This document shows, piece after piece, positions 48,401-61,044 of a stretch of DNA of 64,000 nt. A program made the position numbers and the translations under genes. The notes below the pieces were generated by a model that saw nothing but the letters and a program-made list of their open reading frames with translations, did not search any database and was not told where the DNA came from. Source of the stretch: Corylus avellana (taxonomy: Eukaryota > Streptophyta > Magnoliopsida > Fagales > Betulaceae); assembly GCF_901000735.1 (NCBI RefSeq), contig NC_081551.1, forward strand, positions 11,881,604 to 11,945,603, in the 5' to 3' direction. Each line of letters opens with the position of its first letter. Position 1 is the stretch's first letter.

Positions 48401-51400
48401 TATGTTAGCCAATTCTCATCGTAGTTATAATTGAGTGGAAGCGCTTCGTATCAATGGTAGCTGGTCCTATAATCATGCGGAGATAAAAGAGCATATTGTG
48501 CAATTTTATCAAAGTTTATATTCTGAGCAAAGTTCTTGGAGACCTAGAATGGATAATCAAGCCTTTTCGTCCATTGACGTGGAGGAAAAAAAATGGTTAG
48601 AAAGAGACTTTGAGGAAAAGGAGGTGTGGAAGGTGGTGAGGTATGGAGGGGGACAAGGCTCTGGGTCCGGATGGCTTCACCATGGCTTTCTTTCAAGCTT
48701 GTTGGGCTGTGGTGAAGCATGATGTCATGGCTGTTTTTTCTGAATTCCATCGAAGATGCAAGTTGGTGACGAGCATAAATGCAACTTTTGTGTCCTTGGT
48801 TCCGAACAAGGTGGAGGCGGAGGCGATTAAGGATTTTTAGCCCATTAGCTTGGTGGGAGGTATGTATAAAATTCTATCTAAGGTTCTTGCTTCAAGGCTA
48901 AAAACTGTTATGGGAAAGATCATCTCCAAGTCTCAAAATGCTTTCATTGGTGTTCGTCAAATTTTAGACTCTGTGCTCATTGCAAATAAGGGTTTGGATA
49001 GTCGGCTAAAATTGGGGGCGACAGGTGTTTTATGCAAATTGGACTTGGAAAAGGCTTATGACCATGTTAATTGGGACTTCTTATTGTATTTACTGCACCG
49101 ATGCGGTTTTGGAGAATGATGGAGGGCTTGGATAGAGTGGTGTATTTCGTCGGTTAGATTTTCCATTATGGTGAATGGAACTCTGGAGGGTTTCTTTAAT
49201 AGCTCGAGGGGTATTCGGCTAGGGGATCCTTTCTCTCCATTACTCTTCGTGTTTGTTATGGAGGCTTTGAGTAGGATGGTGAATGCGACTGTTGATCAAG
49301 GTCTTTTGACTAGTTTCTCCATGGGGAAAGGGTCTTTTCAGATTTGGTGATTTCTCATTCTTTATTTGCTGATGATACCTTGATTTTCTGTGAGCCTAAT
49401 CCCAAGCAAATCCGTTATGTGCGCCTTATCCTACTATGCTTTGAAGCTGTCTCAGGATTGAAAGTAAATCTTGGTAAGTCAGAAATTGTAGCTATTGGAG
49501 AGGTGGAAGACATTGGATCTCTAGCTAACATTCTTGGGTGTAGTGCTGCAGCTTTGCCTATGAGATACTTGTGCCTTCCGTTGGGGGCATCATACAAGGA
49601 TACAACCATGTGGATTGGTGTGCTTGTTAAAATGGAATGTCAGATGGCAGGGTGGAAGAAGTTGTATCTTTCTAAGGGTGGGTGGTTAACGCTTATCAAG
49701 AGTACGTTGTCTAATCTTCCGACGTACTTCTTATCCCTCTTCCATGTTCCTATGAGTGTGGCCAGAAGAATTGAGAAAGTCCAAAGAGATTTCTTGTGGG
49801 GAGGTATGGGAGATGAGCCTAAATTGCATCTTGTTAATTGGAATCAAGTTTGTCGTCCCGTTCGGGATGGCGGTCTGGCATTCGAAATGTGCAAAAGTTC
49901 AACCAAGCTCTCTTGGGGAAATGGCTTTCGAGACATGCAACTGAGAATGAGGCTCTGTGGTACAAGGTTATTAGAGCTAAGTATAAAGACCAGGATGGTG
50001 GGTGGTTTGAAGGAGGCTTCAGGTCCTCATGGTGTGGGTCTGTGGAAGCATATTAGAAGAGGTTGGGATATTTTCCCAAAAGGTGTTCGGTTCGAGGTGG
50101 GGGTAGGGTCTAAAATTTGCTTTTGGCATGATATTTGGTGTGGTGATCAACCTTTGAAGCATGCTTTCCCGTCTCTGTTTAGTATTGTGAGATACAAAGA
50201 AGCCTAGGTGAAGGATAACTTTACTTGGAGAAACGGGAGTGTAGAGTGGAATGTCATCTTTGTTCGTTCCCTCCAGGATTGGGAAGTGGATGTGGTCTTA
50301 TCTTTTTTTGATCAATTGTACTCTTGTGAGGTCTCTCATGGCAATAGGGACCGTATTCGTTGGTCCCATTCCAAAAGGAGCAGGTTCGAGGTGAAGTTAT
50401 TCTACAAGGACTTAACCAAGTTAGATCACGAGGGGTTTCCATGGAAGAGTATCTGGCGCACCAAGGTGCCTACGTGTGTGGCTTTTTTCGGGTGGACTGT
50501 TGCTCTCGGCAAAATCTTGACTCATGATAATCTGCGTAAGAGGAATATTGTGGTTGTGGAGTGGTGTTGCATGTGTAAGAAGAATGGAGAGTCAGTCGAT
50601 CGTTTACTTCTTCATTGCGAGGTTGCTAATGCTCTCTGGCACGCTATCTTTAGCTGGTTTAGGCTGAATTGGGTTATGCCTTGCAGGGTGGTGGATTTGT
50701 ATGCTAGTTGGTGGACGAGAGGGCGATCCAACAGTGCGGTTGTGTAGAAGATGATTCCTTTATGTCTTATGTGGTGCTTATGGAGCGAAAGAAATGCCAG
50801 ATGTTTTGAAGACTCCACTAGGACTTTGGAGGAACTCATCCATTTCTTCTTCTTTACTCTTTTCACTTGGACTGCTGCTTGGCTAGCTCCCTTAGTGATA
50901 AGCTTCTCTGATTTTCTCTCTCTTCTCTCCTTCTAGTTAGGCGTTCTCCTTTTATACTTCCCATGTAATTGGGTTGCGCTCTTCTACGCTTTTTTATATA
51001 TATCATTACTTATCCAAAAAAAAAAAAAAAAAAAAGAAGGAACACCATTGACTCTTTGTTGATTGATGGTAGTATTTCTACCAATTGATCGAAGATTAAC
51101 GAGCAATTGGTCTAGTTTTATAAAATGTTTTTTATCAAGCGGTTGAGTTGGAGGCTTGTGGTGGACAGTCTTTCCTTTGATTCTATTGATGAGGGAGCGC
51201 CTAGTAGGTTAGAGAGATTTTGAGGAAAATGAGGCGTGGGAGATTGTGAAACCAATGAATGGTGATAAGGCATTGGGTCTTAATGGTTACTCTATTGCAT
51301 TCATCTAAGCTTGGTGGAGTTGTTTTGAAAGAGGACATCATGCAGATCTTTCGTGAGTTCCATGCCAGTGGTAAGTTTGAGAGAAGCTTTGATGCTATGT

Positions 51401-54400
51401 TACCCTTCCCCCCCCCATTCGTAAGATTCCAAGGGCTGTTGATCCCAAGGATTTTCGCCTGATTAGTCAAGTGGGTAGCATCTACAAGATGATTGCTAAG
51501 ACTCTTGCAAACAAGCTTAAGATGGTGTTAGAGAAGATTATTTCTAAGTCACATAATGCATTCATTTGAGGTAGGCATATTCTAGATCCAATTCTTATTG
51601 CTAATGAATGCATTGATAGGAGATTGAGATCTGGAGAAACGAGAAAAAGCTTATGATCATGTTAATTGGGATTTCCTGTTGTACATGCTGGGAAGATGTG
51701 GGTTTTGGGGGAAATGGTGCTTATGGATAGCTCATTGTATTTCCATGGTGCGGTTCTCGGTTTTGGTAAATGACTCTCCCACAGGCTTCTTTAGCAGCTT
51801 TCGTGGCTTGAGGCAAGGGGATTGTTTATCTGCTTCTCTATTTGTCATAGTGATGGAGGCATTGGGTATGATGATTGCAGCTGCAGTGAGCGGCGGTTTG
51901 TTTTTTGGCTTATTTGTGGGACAAATAGTGATATCTCCCATTTTCTGTTTGCTAATGATACCTTACTTTTATGACTTATCAAAAAAAAATGATACCTTAC
52001 TTTTATGTGGGGTTGACCCAAATCATTTACGCAATTTATGGAGTTTATTCTTATTATTTAAAGCTGTCTCAGATTTGAAGACGAACTTAGCCAAGTTGGA
52101 ATTGGTTCTTGTGGGAAATATTGATAATGCGGCTGGGTTGGTTGGGCTTTTGGCTATGGGGTTGCGTCCTTGCCCTTGAAGTATCTTGGTCTTCTGTTGG
52201 GGGCTTCTTATAAGGCCAAGCATGTATGGAATAGTGTTATTGCGAAGATAGAACGTTGGTTGACTAGTTGAAAAATGTTGTATTTGTCTAAGGGTGGTAG
52301 GATTACCCTTAAAAGGAGCAGTCTATCCAACTTACCTACATACTTTATGCCCCTCTTTCCTCTCTCGACGAGTTTTGCAAACCGTATTGAGAAGCTCTAA
52401 TGTGCTTTATTTGGGGTGGGCAAGTAGAAAAGTTCAAATATCACCTAATGAGTTGGCTCAAGGTTTGTATGCCGATCTCTGAGAGAGGGTTGAGGACTAG
52501 GAACTTGTTGAGGTTCTTTCATGCTCTCCTAGATAAATGGCTTTGACGCTATGAGCTTGAGAGAGATGATTGGCGGAGAGTGGTGGACTCTAAATATGGA
52601 AGCCCAGGGGGAGGGTGCGTTTTAGTGAGCCCATCTGGGCAATGGGGTGGGTTTATGGAAGATTATTAGGAGGGGTTGGAGGAAGTTTTGTAGTCATTAC
52701 TAGATTTGAGGTGGGAGATGGATCCAAGATTAGCTTCTGGCATTATCTTTGGTGTGGGGATACAACCCTTAAGGAAGTCTTTCCAATTTGATTTGGTATT
52801 GCTCAAATAAAGGATGCTTCTGTTGTGACTCTTGTGGAATTTGAAAAGCCATTCAATGGAACGTGAGCTTTACTAGAGCAGCTCATGATTGGGAGGTGGA
52901 AGTCTTTACCTCGTTCTTTAGGGTGATGTATTTAGTGACAGTGAAACTGGAAGGAGAGAACAAGTTGTGGTGGGTCCCTTCCAAAAAGGTTTTGTTTGGT
53001 GTTAAATTTTCTACATGGGTTGCCATGATTGTGTCTGTTTCCCTTGAAAAAGTATTTGGCGGACTAAGGTTCCATTGGGGTGGCATTTTTTGTGTGGTTG
53101 GTGGCCGTAGGAAAGATCCTTACTATGGACATTCTCCGGAAGCAGCTATCATTGTGGTTGATAGGTGTTGCAAAAGGGATGGGGAGTTCGTGGACTATCT
53201 TCTTCTTCATTGTGAGGCTACTTATGCTAATTGAAATGTTTTTTTTTTTTTAGTCAATTTGGGTTATTTTGGGTTATGTATAGATGAGTAGTTAATTTGT
53301 ATGCTTGTTGGTAGACTGCTGGCAGCACTCGAAGTGTTGATGTGTGGAAGATGGTGTCTTCGTGTCTTTTGTGGTGTTTATGAAAGGAAATGAGTGATGG
53401 AAGTTTTGAGGATCGCGAGAGGACTTTCGAAGAAAATAAGTCTATTTTTTCAAAATTTTGTATTTTAGGATAACTGCTTATGTTTCTCCTGTGGTGACTA
53501 GTTACCATGATTTTCTTGTTCTTTTTGCCCTACTAGTTAGGTGGTTTCTCTTGTATACTTTCTAAGTGTACATGGGGTGCCTTACGCTTTAAATGATATC
53601 TCGATTACTTATAAAAAAAATAAAAAAGATTTACTGTTATCACATTTCCATTTTTGGTCTGCCACTGGGTGTTGGCTTCTCACCAATTGCTCTATTGGAT
53701 TGCTGAGCGGGGGCTGAGAGATATTCACATCTGCAAGATGTAGCTGTTTCTTCAGCACATGCAACTCGTGTACACAAGACTAGAAAGAATATTCCATAAC
53801 TTTAGAACAAAGAAAGTGAGGATAGTTAGGAGTATCTTACTGCAAATATAAAAAATTTGGGCATTTTCAACTAAAGTGCTTTCTTTTTATTTGTAGTCTC
53901 CTCTTGAAAATAGTATTTCTAAACCCTTCAGGGTGCTCTGGTTTCTGTTTGTAGTTGTACCAATCTACAATACATGCATTTTGGTGACCACTAAAATGAA
54001 GTGTTGCCCATGTCTTGATATTACTGTAATCAAAGTTGTTTTCTGATGTGTGAATGACATCTTCTTGCTTACAGTGCATTTGTCTCAGTATGTCAGTTGT
54101 ATTTGATATGCTGAATACTTCGATTTTGAAGTCTTTGTGATTTACTGGGTTCTTGAACCTCTTCTTTTACCTGTGTTAGTATTTTACTTGTCCTGTGATA
54201 TCTTGGGAACTTGAATATGCAAAGTTTGCCCCCCCTATCCCCATAGCCCCATTAAGCTGGTTATTTAAAAAATTATTTGCTTATGTTTTTCAGTTTTTAT
54301 GATACTTTGGTTTCCTGCAAGTTGATTTGTTGATTATTACTTGCAGGTCGTCGTAACTATTTGGTATCGCGCACCTGAGTTGCTACTTGGGGCAAAGCAC

Positions 54401-57400
54401 TACACAAGTGCCGTTGGTATCCTTGACACCATATTCTGCATTCTTCTATTTACAAGGGCACATAATAGATCCATGCATTTGTATGTTCAAACAAAGTTGC
54501 CAATATATATATATATAACAAACCAATCTCTTTGAAAGTGTAAGGTGCCCCTAAATACATAAGACGTATACAAAAGGAAACCTGCTAGAAAAAGCAAAAT
54601 GAATAAGGAAATCACTATAACTAATCGACAGAGGGGACACATAGGCCGATGCCCATAGATACAAAGTTTTATAGAATAAAAATAGAATTTCCCCCACAGT
54701 CCTCTCCATGTCCTCAAAGTTTCTATCATTCATTTTTCTTCATAAACACCAAAAGAGGCACGTCAGCACCATTTTTCACACCGCAACACTTCTTGGCCTA
54801 TTAGAGGTTCATCATCAATCATACAAATCAACAACACATCTAGGCATGACCCAAGACATCCCAAATCGACTGAAAAGAGAACTCCAAATGGCGGACGCCA
54901 CATCACAATGAAGAAGATGGTGATCAACGATGATGTGCTGCTTCCTTAGATTATCCAAGGTGAGGATTCTACCTAGAGCTGCCAACCACGCAAAAAAGGC
55001 CACCCTCAGGGGAGCTTGAGTCCGCCACACACTTTTCCAGGGAAAGCGACAACCTTCAGAACAAACTAGAGAACAATAGAAGGATATGACCTTGAATAGT
55101 CCTCGTTTGGATGGAACCCACCACAGCTGATCTTTGCTTTCTCTTCTCACTCTAAATGAATGCAACACCTGGAGAGAAGAAGCATAGACATCCACCTCCC
55201 AATCATGCGATGCTCTAACAACTCACATTCCATTGGTTGGAACCACCCAAAATCTCCAAATTATCTGCAACGGAGGCATCCTGCGCACTAGCAAGGCCAT
55301 ATAAATCAGGAAAAGCTACCTTTAGAGCCGCATCCCCACTCCATTGAACATGCCAAAAACTGATCCTGGTACTGTCCCCCACCTCAAATATAGAAAAGCT
55401 GAAAAATTTCTCCCAATGCCCTTCCATACCCCCACCCCTAAAGCTCCCAAAGGCTCAAGAGAACACCACCCTCCCCAAAAACTTTCATATTAAGAGTCCA
55501 CCGCGACTCTCCACCAAACCTCTCTCTTGAGCCCATAACGCCACAACCATATATCTATAAGAGCGCGGCATTTGCTCTACTTTTGACACTAAAGGCTGTG
55601 TACTGCTTTATGCATATTGATTGTTCTCTCAAATTAAAGTTTTGCTAGGATGATACTTGTTTATTTTTGACATATTGCGTTGCTTTTCTTATGCATACTT
55701 ACTCTAGAAAACGGTGGTTTAAACTAATGTTGGTTGCACGGCATAGTAGGTACTTTATTCTTTAATTTGAATTGGAAGGGAATTCTACTGCACAAGTTAT
55801 TAAGATTGACAGGGAAGAAAGTCCAATCTTAATGGAAGAAATGATAGCTAATATATCATGAATGAAGTGAATGTTGAAAACGGCTCATGATGAATGCTGG
55901 TGTAATTTTTTGCCATATTGCACACCACTATATGATCGTATGTGAATTAAGAATGCAGTAAATCCTTAATATTGCAACTAGATATGTGGGCTGTTGGATG
56001 CATTTTTGCTGAGCTTTTGACTTTGAAGCCACTTTTTCAAGGTGCAGAAGTCAAGGCCCCACCAAATCCTTTCCAGGTTCAATGTTGTTTCTGATGTTAT
56101 ATCTCTTGAAAGTTTAGCTTTCGTAACTGACTTCCCATTTGCAAGATGTAATTTCGTACTCTGAACCATATACAATGGCATTTTAAATATTTTTATGTTT
56201 GTGCAGCTTGATCAACTTGACAAAATATTCAAGGTCTTAGGTAGTTTTCCTGCTTACTTTCTTGATGGATCCCTTTTTTTACTTTTATATGTTGCAAAGC
56301 TATATCACAGTTTAACGTTGTTGCATAAGGCCATCCCACACCTGAAAAGTGGCCAACACTGCCAAATCTTCCACATTGGCAACAAGATTTGCAGCATATA
56401 CAAGGGCACAAGTAGTAAGTTTTTTTTTCTTCTTATTTTATCAAATCAGGTATCAAAAGTGAAATAGACGTTTGTGTGTGCATAGGCCAATGGTCTTTGG
56501 ACCAAGTGGTATCTCCTCTAGTAAGGGGTGAAGGGTGAGGTTACGGGTTCAATCTCATGCTAGTGCAGGAGTTGTTATTTGTCTGTCAAAAAAAAAAAAA
56601 ATTATTTGCATATATCATATTATTGGACACTTCCTTGGGAGGCTTAATTTGTTTGTTTCTTATTGTTAATTTCTTTAATCTTTTTTTTTTTTTTTTTACA
56701 GTGACAATACTGGCCTTAATAGTGTCGTTCATCTCTCGACAAAAAGTCCTCCATATGACCTCCTATCTAAGATGCTTGAGTATGTGGTGCCTTCTAGCTT
56801 TCTATTTATTTGTTATCTTACTAGCTTACTACTATTTTGTTGTTGAAATCAGTCCTGTTTTCAATTTCCTTAATGTTTGAAAGACTCAATTGAGTCCCTG
56901 CGATCATGTTAATATGTCAACGTCACTATAAGCATCGACTGAGGTGATTGAATAGCAGAACCTTATCTACATGGCATATGCCACATCAGCCACATATAAA
57001 ACAATCATCAATTCTTATTATTTCTTTAATGTTTTCACTATAATACGAATATAAAATATGATTGGTGTCAATGTAGTTTTCATGTTTTGTTTTTATTTTC
57101 TATTTATTTTTTTATAAGTAAATGCGATTCATTAAAACGTGCAAAAGGCGCAACCTAAGTAGACATACACTAGCACGCACCTTGATCTGCTATAGTGCCT
57201 TTGCCAACTCCCGCCAGACCTCTACTGCCTATCACTGCCCCCCACATGAGACTGTGATGCCTCTGGCAGCCACCATCTCAAAACTAAAATCTTACACCCA
57301 AAATCCTCTCTCTATCTCTCTCTCTCTTATATATATATATCAATCGAGACCAATTTTTGCACAATGAGATTGAGGAAGCCATGATGGTCTCTAAAGGCAC

Positions 57401-60199
57401 TGCTGCGTCAAGGACAAACAGGGAATAAATTCTCATCATGTCATTCTTAGCATTATTTTTTCTTTAAATTTTTATTTAGACATTTCTGTGAAGTACTTCT
57501 AGGGGTGGCAATCAGATTGAGGTGCTCAGTTTGTACAAGTGAAACCTGTCTGTAATTGGTTGGGGGTTCCAGTTGTAATTCTTGCTATATTTCTTGCTGT
57601 AATTGATTGTGTGATGACTGTCTTTATATGCAGATATGATCCTCGGAAGCGTATAACTGCTCAACAAGCCCTAGAGCATGAGTATGATCTCCTCTCTCTC
57701 TCTCTCTCTCTCTCATTATTTACAGTTTTATGGCATTTCCCCCTGGCGCTCGTGGGGAAGCTGGGGTTGATTTCTCTCTCTCTCTCTCTGTCGAATTATT
57801 TACAGTTTTATGGCATTTCCCCCGCGCTCGCAGGGAAGCTGGGGTTGATTTCTCTTACTGTTTCATCGAGCCATTGTTTATCTGACCATAAAACATGGAT
57901 ACAGCATGACATCTGTTTTATTTTCATTTCTTGGTGGTGTCTGACAGAAACCAGAGAACATTCATTTTCTCCTCTAGAATTATTTACTGTTTTATGGTAT
58001 GTCTCCCCGGCGCTTGCTGGGTAAGCTGGAATTGAATTCTCTTACTGTTTCATCGAGTCATTGTTCATCTGACCATAAAACATCAATCCAGCATGACATC
58101 TGTTTCATTTTCATTTCTTGGTGGTGTCTGACAGAAACCTGATGAGATTCTTCCTCTCTTTTTCTTCTTTTCCTTGGTGGTGTCAGAATTCTTGATGTGA
58201 CCTGATTTTTTTTTTTTTGGTGTCAAATAAAAAAAAAAAAAAATTGATCTCTAGTCCCATAAACTGTGCCCATTATGGTGGAAAGACAGTAACCTATCTG
58301 ACTCTGCATCTTCTTATTCCATGCTTACACAGACCGGAGATGGCCATGTGTATTATTAAGTGGGAAGTTCTGGAAATCCCTAGGTTGTGTAGTAGCTATT
58401 TTAGATTTTTGATCTTAAATACTGCTCAGGTAGTATATACATTCACCGGCTCTCAAGAAATTTATAGTCATAAAGCTTTTGGTTTTTTCCTCACATTATT
58501 AGATCATATGCTATCCTGACATGCTGAGTCAACATTTGTGAGACTCATGGTTGCATATGCGAATATCTATTTTGCTTCCCAGAGTTCGAAAGCCTTTATT
58601 GCATAAATACTTATAAGCAATTTCACATTGGTTGTTTATTTTTTGCAATTAGGTTTTGGTAGGACTCTTAATTTTGGGCCAGATATTGAGGTTTTGGACC
58701 TCAACTTGTTACACTCCCCTAGTTCATCAAATGATTTGTAGGCTTCATATTTCAGTACATGAATTTTGGCCCTTGACTGCCAATTTCCCTAGAAACTTCT
58801 TTTTCCATTTTTTTTTTCCCTTAAAACTGAACTGCTTACTTGGATAAAATAGTCTGGTTTAGGAAATTGCATCCTACTATTATAGGTTTGGCCGGCATTC
58901 TGACTCATCATTCAAGGCTTGCTATATGTTTTTTCTTTTTTGGGGGGTGGGGGTGGAGTTGGGTTTGAAAAGATACATATTTTCATAAGTTTACTAATTT
59001 GTCTCTCATTTTTTCTCATTATGCCATCTTCAGATGGTTTTCCCGCCTTTTTGTGCATGAAAGAACGTCTTTCTTCTTGGGGCTGTCTGAGTTTGACACC
59101 ACATTTTGGTGTTGACACTTGCCTTTATTCGCTAAGTAATGCATTTGTATGTGTGGTAGAGAAAGCTTTACCACTTGTAGGACTCTAATCTTGATGTTGT
59201 ATTTATCCTGATGAAGTGTCTAACATTATGACCTTTGATTGTGGGGCATAATTCAATATTTGTAAGCTTCTTATGAGCACTAAATCAACTGAACATTACT
59301 AGATGCCCAAAAGAAGATCATATAGTTGCATGTCGTTCTTGGATGGGAGAGTTACAACTTGTTATAAGTTACTATATACCACTTTCTTAATGTCCTTTGT
59401 GTTTTGCTTTCCAGGTATTTTCGTATTGAACCTCTCCCAGGGCGGAAGTAAGGGTTTTTTTGTTTTAGAATTCTTTTTCGTTTTGGTCTTTATTTTCCTT
59501 TTTGCCTGAGAAGATAAAACAGTCAACTCAGCAGATGTGCATGAGTTGGACAAGCAAAACTTCTAGTAGAAGTAATGTTGAAGCATATAGCGCAAGTATA
59601 TTTCCTTCATTTTGACGAGAAATATGTTATATCAATTTCAGTGCACTGGTAGGCCCATCTGTGGAGAAAGTTGTGAACTATCCTACTCGTCCAGTGGACA
59701 CAACTACAGATTTTGAAGGGACAACTAGTCTTCAACCTTCACAACCGGTATATATGTGCATCTGTGTGTCTCTTATGTTTCTTCTCTGGATGATGTGTGC
59801 TTGCTCATTCTCTGATTCATTGGACTAGGTATCATCTGGAAATGCAGTTTCTGGGAGTATGCCTGGTACTCATGGAGGGACAATGAGATCTGTCCCTCGG
59901 CAGATGGCAGTAGGTGGCATGCAAAGGATGCAACCTCAGGGCATGCCAGCTTATAACCTAACATCTCAGGCAGGGATGGGCGTTGGAATGAATCCCAGTG
60001 GCATTCCGATGCAGCGGGGTGTTTCTGCCCAGACTCATCAGCAGCAGCAGCAGCAGGTTTATCGTGTTGACTCGTAGTCCTTTTGTTATCAAATGATTCC
60101 TATTTCTGATGCCCCATTTTTCTTAAGCAGTTGAGAAGGAAAGATCCGGCAATGGGGATGGCTGGATACCCTCCACAGCAGAAATCAAGGCGCATGTGA
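42403..60199 (+). CDS. CDKE1: Cyclin-dependent kinase E (CDK8-type Mediator kinase), 15 exons
   Basis: Exons are 42403-42648, 42777-42887, 43281-43384, 43467-43509, 43671-43769, 54347-54416, 55982-56076, 56207-56240, 56330-56414, 56702-56779, 57634-57681, 59415-59447, 59642-59747, 59829-60056 and 60131-60199. They give 1,449 nt, 482 aa (Arabidopsis CDKE;1/HEN3 is about 470), with all phases matching. It is the Ser/Thr kinase of the Mediator CDK8 module, acting with cyclin C in the nucleus. The P-loop GEGTYG is at residues 36-41, the catalytic Lys about 62, the cyclin-binding SPTAIRE helix (CDKE signature) at 74-80, HRDLKPSN at 159-166, DFG at 183-185 and WYRAPE at 207-212. The tail is Gln/Met/Gly-rich with six Gln encoded by CAG, ending KSRRM. 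Intron 5 is 10,577 bp because of LINEs. The kinase looks functional. Confidence 0.95.
43770..44929 (+). other. Start of CDKE intron 5, no element recognised
   Basis: AT-rich intron sequence before the LINE cluster. Short frames on both strands have no family resemblance and no splice support. Confidence 0.4.
44930..47985 (+). mobile_element. Older L1-type LINE, 5' part (ORF1 remnant and endonuclease)
   Basis: The ORF1-like region at about 45,110-46,140 has frameshifts; it includes [20 protein letters not shown] and [15 protein letters not shown], typical of plant LINE ORF1. The AP-endonuclease start of ORF2 at 46,912 reads [13 protein letters not shown], followed by [18 protein letters not shown] and GGDFNVTRF at 47,240-47,360. 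The copy ends near 47,985 at a position that corresponds, in LINE alignment, to where the copy at 51,035 begins. A 61-bp direct repeat lies at 45,002-45,120. It lies in CDKE intron 5. Confidence 0.75.
47986..51034 (+). mobile_element. Younger, 5'-truncated LINE (reverse transcriptase, zf-RVT) nested in the older one
   Basis: It starts within the endonuclease/RT linker ([17 protein letters not shown]). The reverse transcriptase spans about 48,640-49,900, with [43 protein letters not shown] and the catalytic FADDTLIF. A zf-RVT domain lies near 50,440-50,650 ([30 protein letters not shown]). It ends ATTACTTATCC then an A tract at 51,015-51,034. It has a few stops and frameshifts (48,838, 49,117, 50,206), so it is dead but less decayed than its host copy. 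Confidence 0.82.
51035..53625 (+). mobile_element. Older LINE, 3' part
   Basis: The first bases align to position about 48,440 of the nested copy, where the 44,930-47,985 part stops. Reverse transcriptase pieces are readable ([19 protein letters not shown], a decayed ADD region near 51,950) together with a decayed zf-RVT region (53,000-53,230). Stops and frameshifts are frequent. The 3' end is TTACTTAT followed by an A-rich tail at about 53,607. Confidence 0.7.
54510..55560 (-). mobile_element. 5'-truncated LINE fragment in CDKE intron 6, minus strand
   Basis: The minus-strand frame 55195-54815 reads [29 protein letters not shown] and [21 protein letters not shown], the zf-RVT domain of the same LINE family. 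A preceding frame (55427-55215) has [14 protein letters not shown]. The 3' end on the left aligns with the end of the older LINE (TATACTTT...GTGCCTTAC). It is opposite in orientation to CDKE. Confidence 0.75.
56485..56601 (+). mobile_element. tRNA-derived SINE in CDKE intron 9
   Basis: The unit starts GGCCAATGGTCTTTGGACCAAGTGG (box A-like). About 40 bp later it has GGTTCAATCTC, a near-consensus RNA polymerase III box B, then GCAGGAGTTGTTATTTGTCTGTC and an A tract (56,588-56,601). Architecture and length (about 115 bp) are those of plant tRNA-type SINEs. TGCATA occurs just before it and just after the A tract, possibly part of a target duplication. Confidence 0.7.
57690..58140 (+). repeat. Nested tandem duplications in CDKE intron 11
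   Basis: ATTATTTACAGTTTTATGGCATTTCCCCC occurs at 57715 and 57795 (80-bp period), and a diverged copy at 57979 (184-bp period). The block CTGTTTCATCGAG(C/T)CATTGTT through CTGACAGAAACC is present twice, at 57,858-57,955 and 58,042-58,140. CT microsatellites at 57,689-57,713 and 57,774-57,789 separate the first units. Confidence 0.85.
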
Positions 60200-61004
60200 C
60201 ATAGTGTAACTCCTGAATTCCCTTCATTGATTGTACCTATGATTTCTTTTTGTGTGGGTTGGTACAACATATTTGCATGGTCAATGATGTTGTGTCTATG
60301 CAAAGTATAATCCCAAACCCCAGCCCTTTTCTTTCCTTCCGTGGGTCTTTTTTCTCAAAAGTGCATTGAAAGCTCGCCTTAAATCCTATACTGGTCAATT
60401 GTACTGTTATTTCAGATAAATGCTATGTTAGATAAATATCTATATATAATAAAATAAAATAAATGGTAAAGAAAACGTTCATATCCCGACAAATATTATT
60501 GTTGCCAATTATTTCTTTTCTTAATGATATACATATAACATTACCATTTATATATTTATTTATTTTTAATTTGTTGGCTTATCATCATTAGCTGCTGAAT
60601 CCTAAAATAAAGGAAGAGGGTGTTATTGACACTTTGTGTAGTAGCGTAGCAAACCATGAAATGTTGTTAGTTTATCATCCTTTATGAATAAGTGAATGAG
60701 TTGAAGAGATTTATTGTATGAAATGCATTTAGCTCGAATATGGTTCGGTGATGCAGGTGTACGAGGAAGTGAAGATTCATTTCTTTTCGGGATGCAAATG
60801 GCACAAACTACTCCGCCCTAGCTGGAGCGCATGGACGTGTTGCCATGTAACCAAGACAGCGGCAGCACTATACTATCATTACTCTACTGTACATTTTGCT
60901 GTACCTGTATGTGCTCTTCTTTTAGAAAAACAAGAAAAAAGTAAAAAGCAAATGTCAAATTTCCATTAATTCAAAGAGGAATGGGTTACAATCTCCTAAG
61001 CGCT

Positions 61005-61044
<40 letters not shown>

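Noticed and set aside
56485..56601. A tRNA gene, because of the pol III box A- and box B-like sequences
   Set aside because: No cloverleaf can be drawn, and the unit ends in an A tract as in SINEs.
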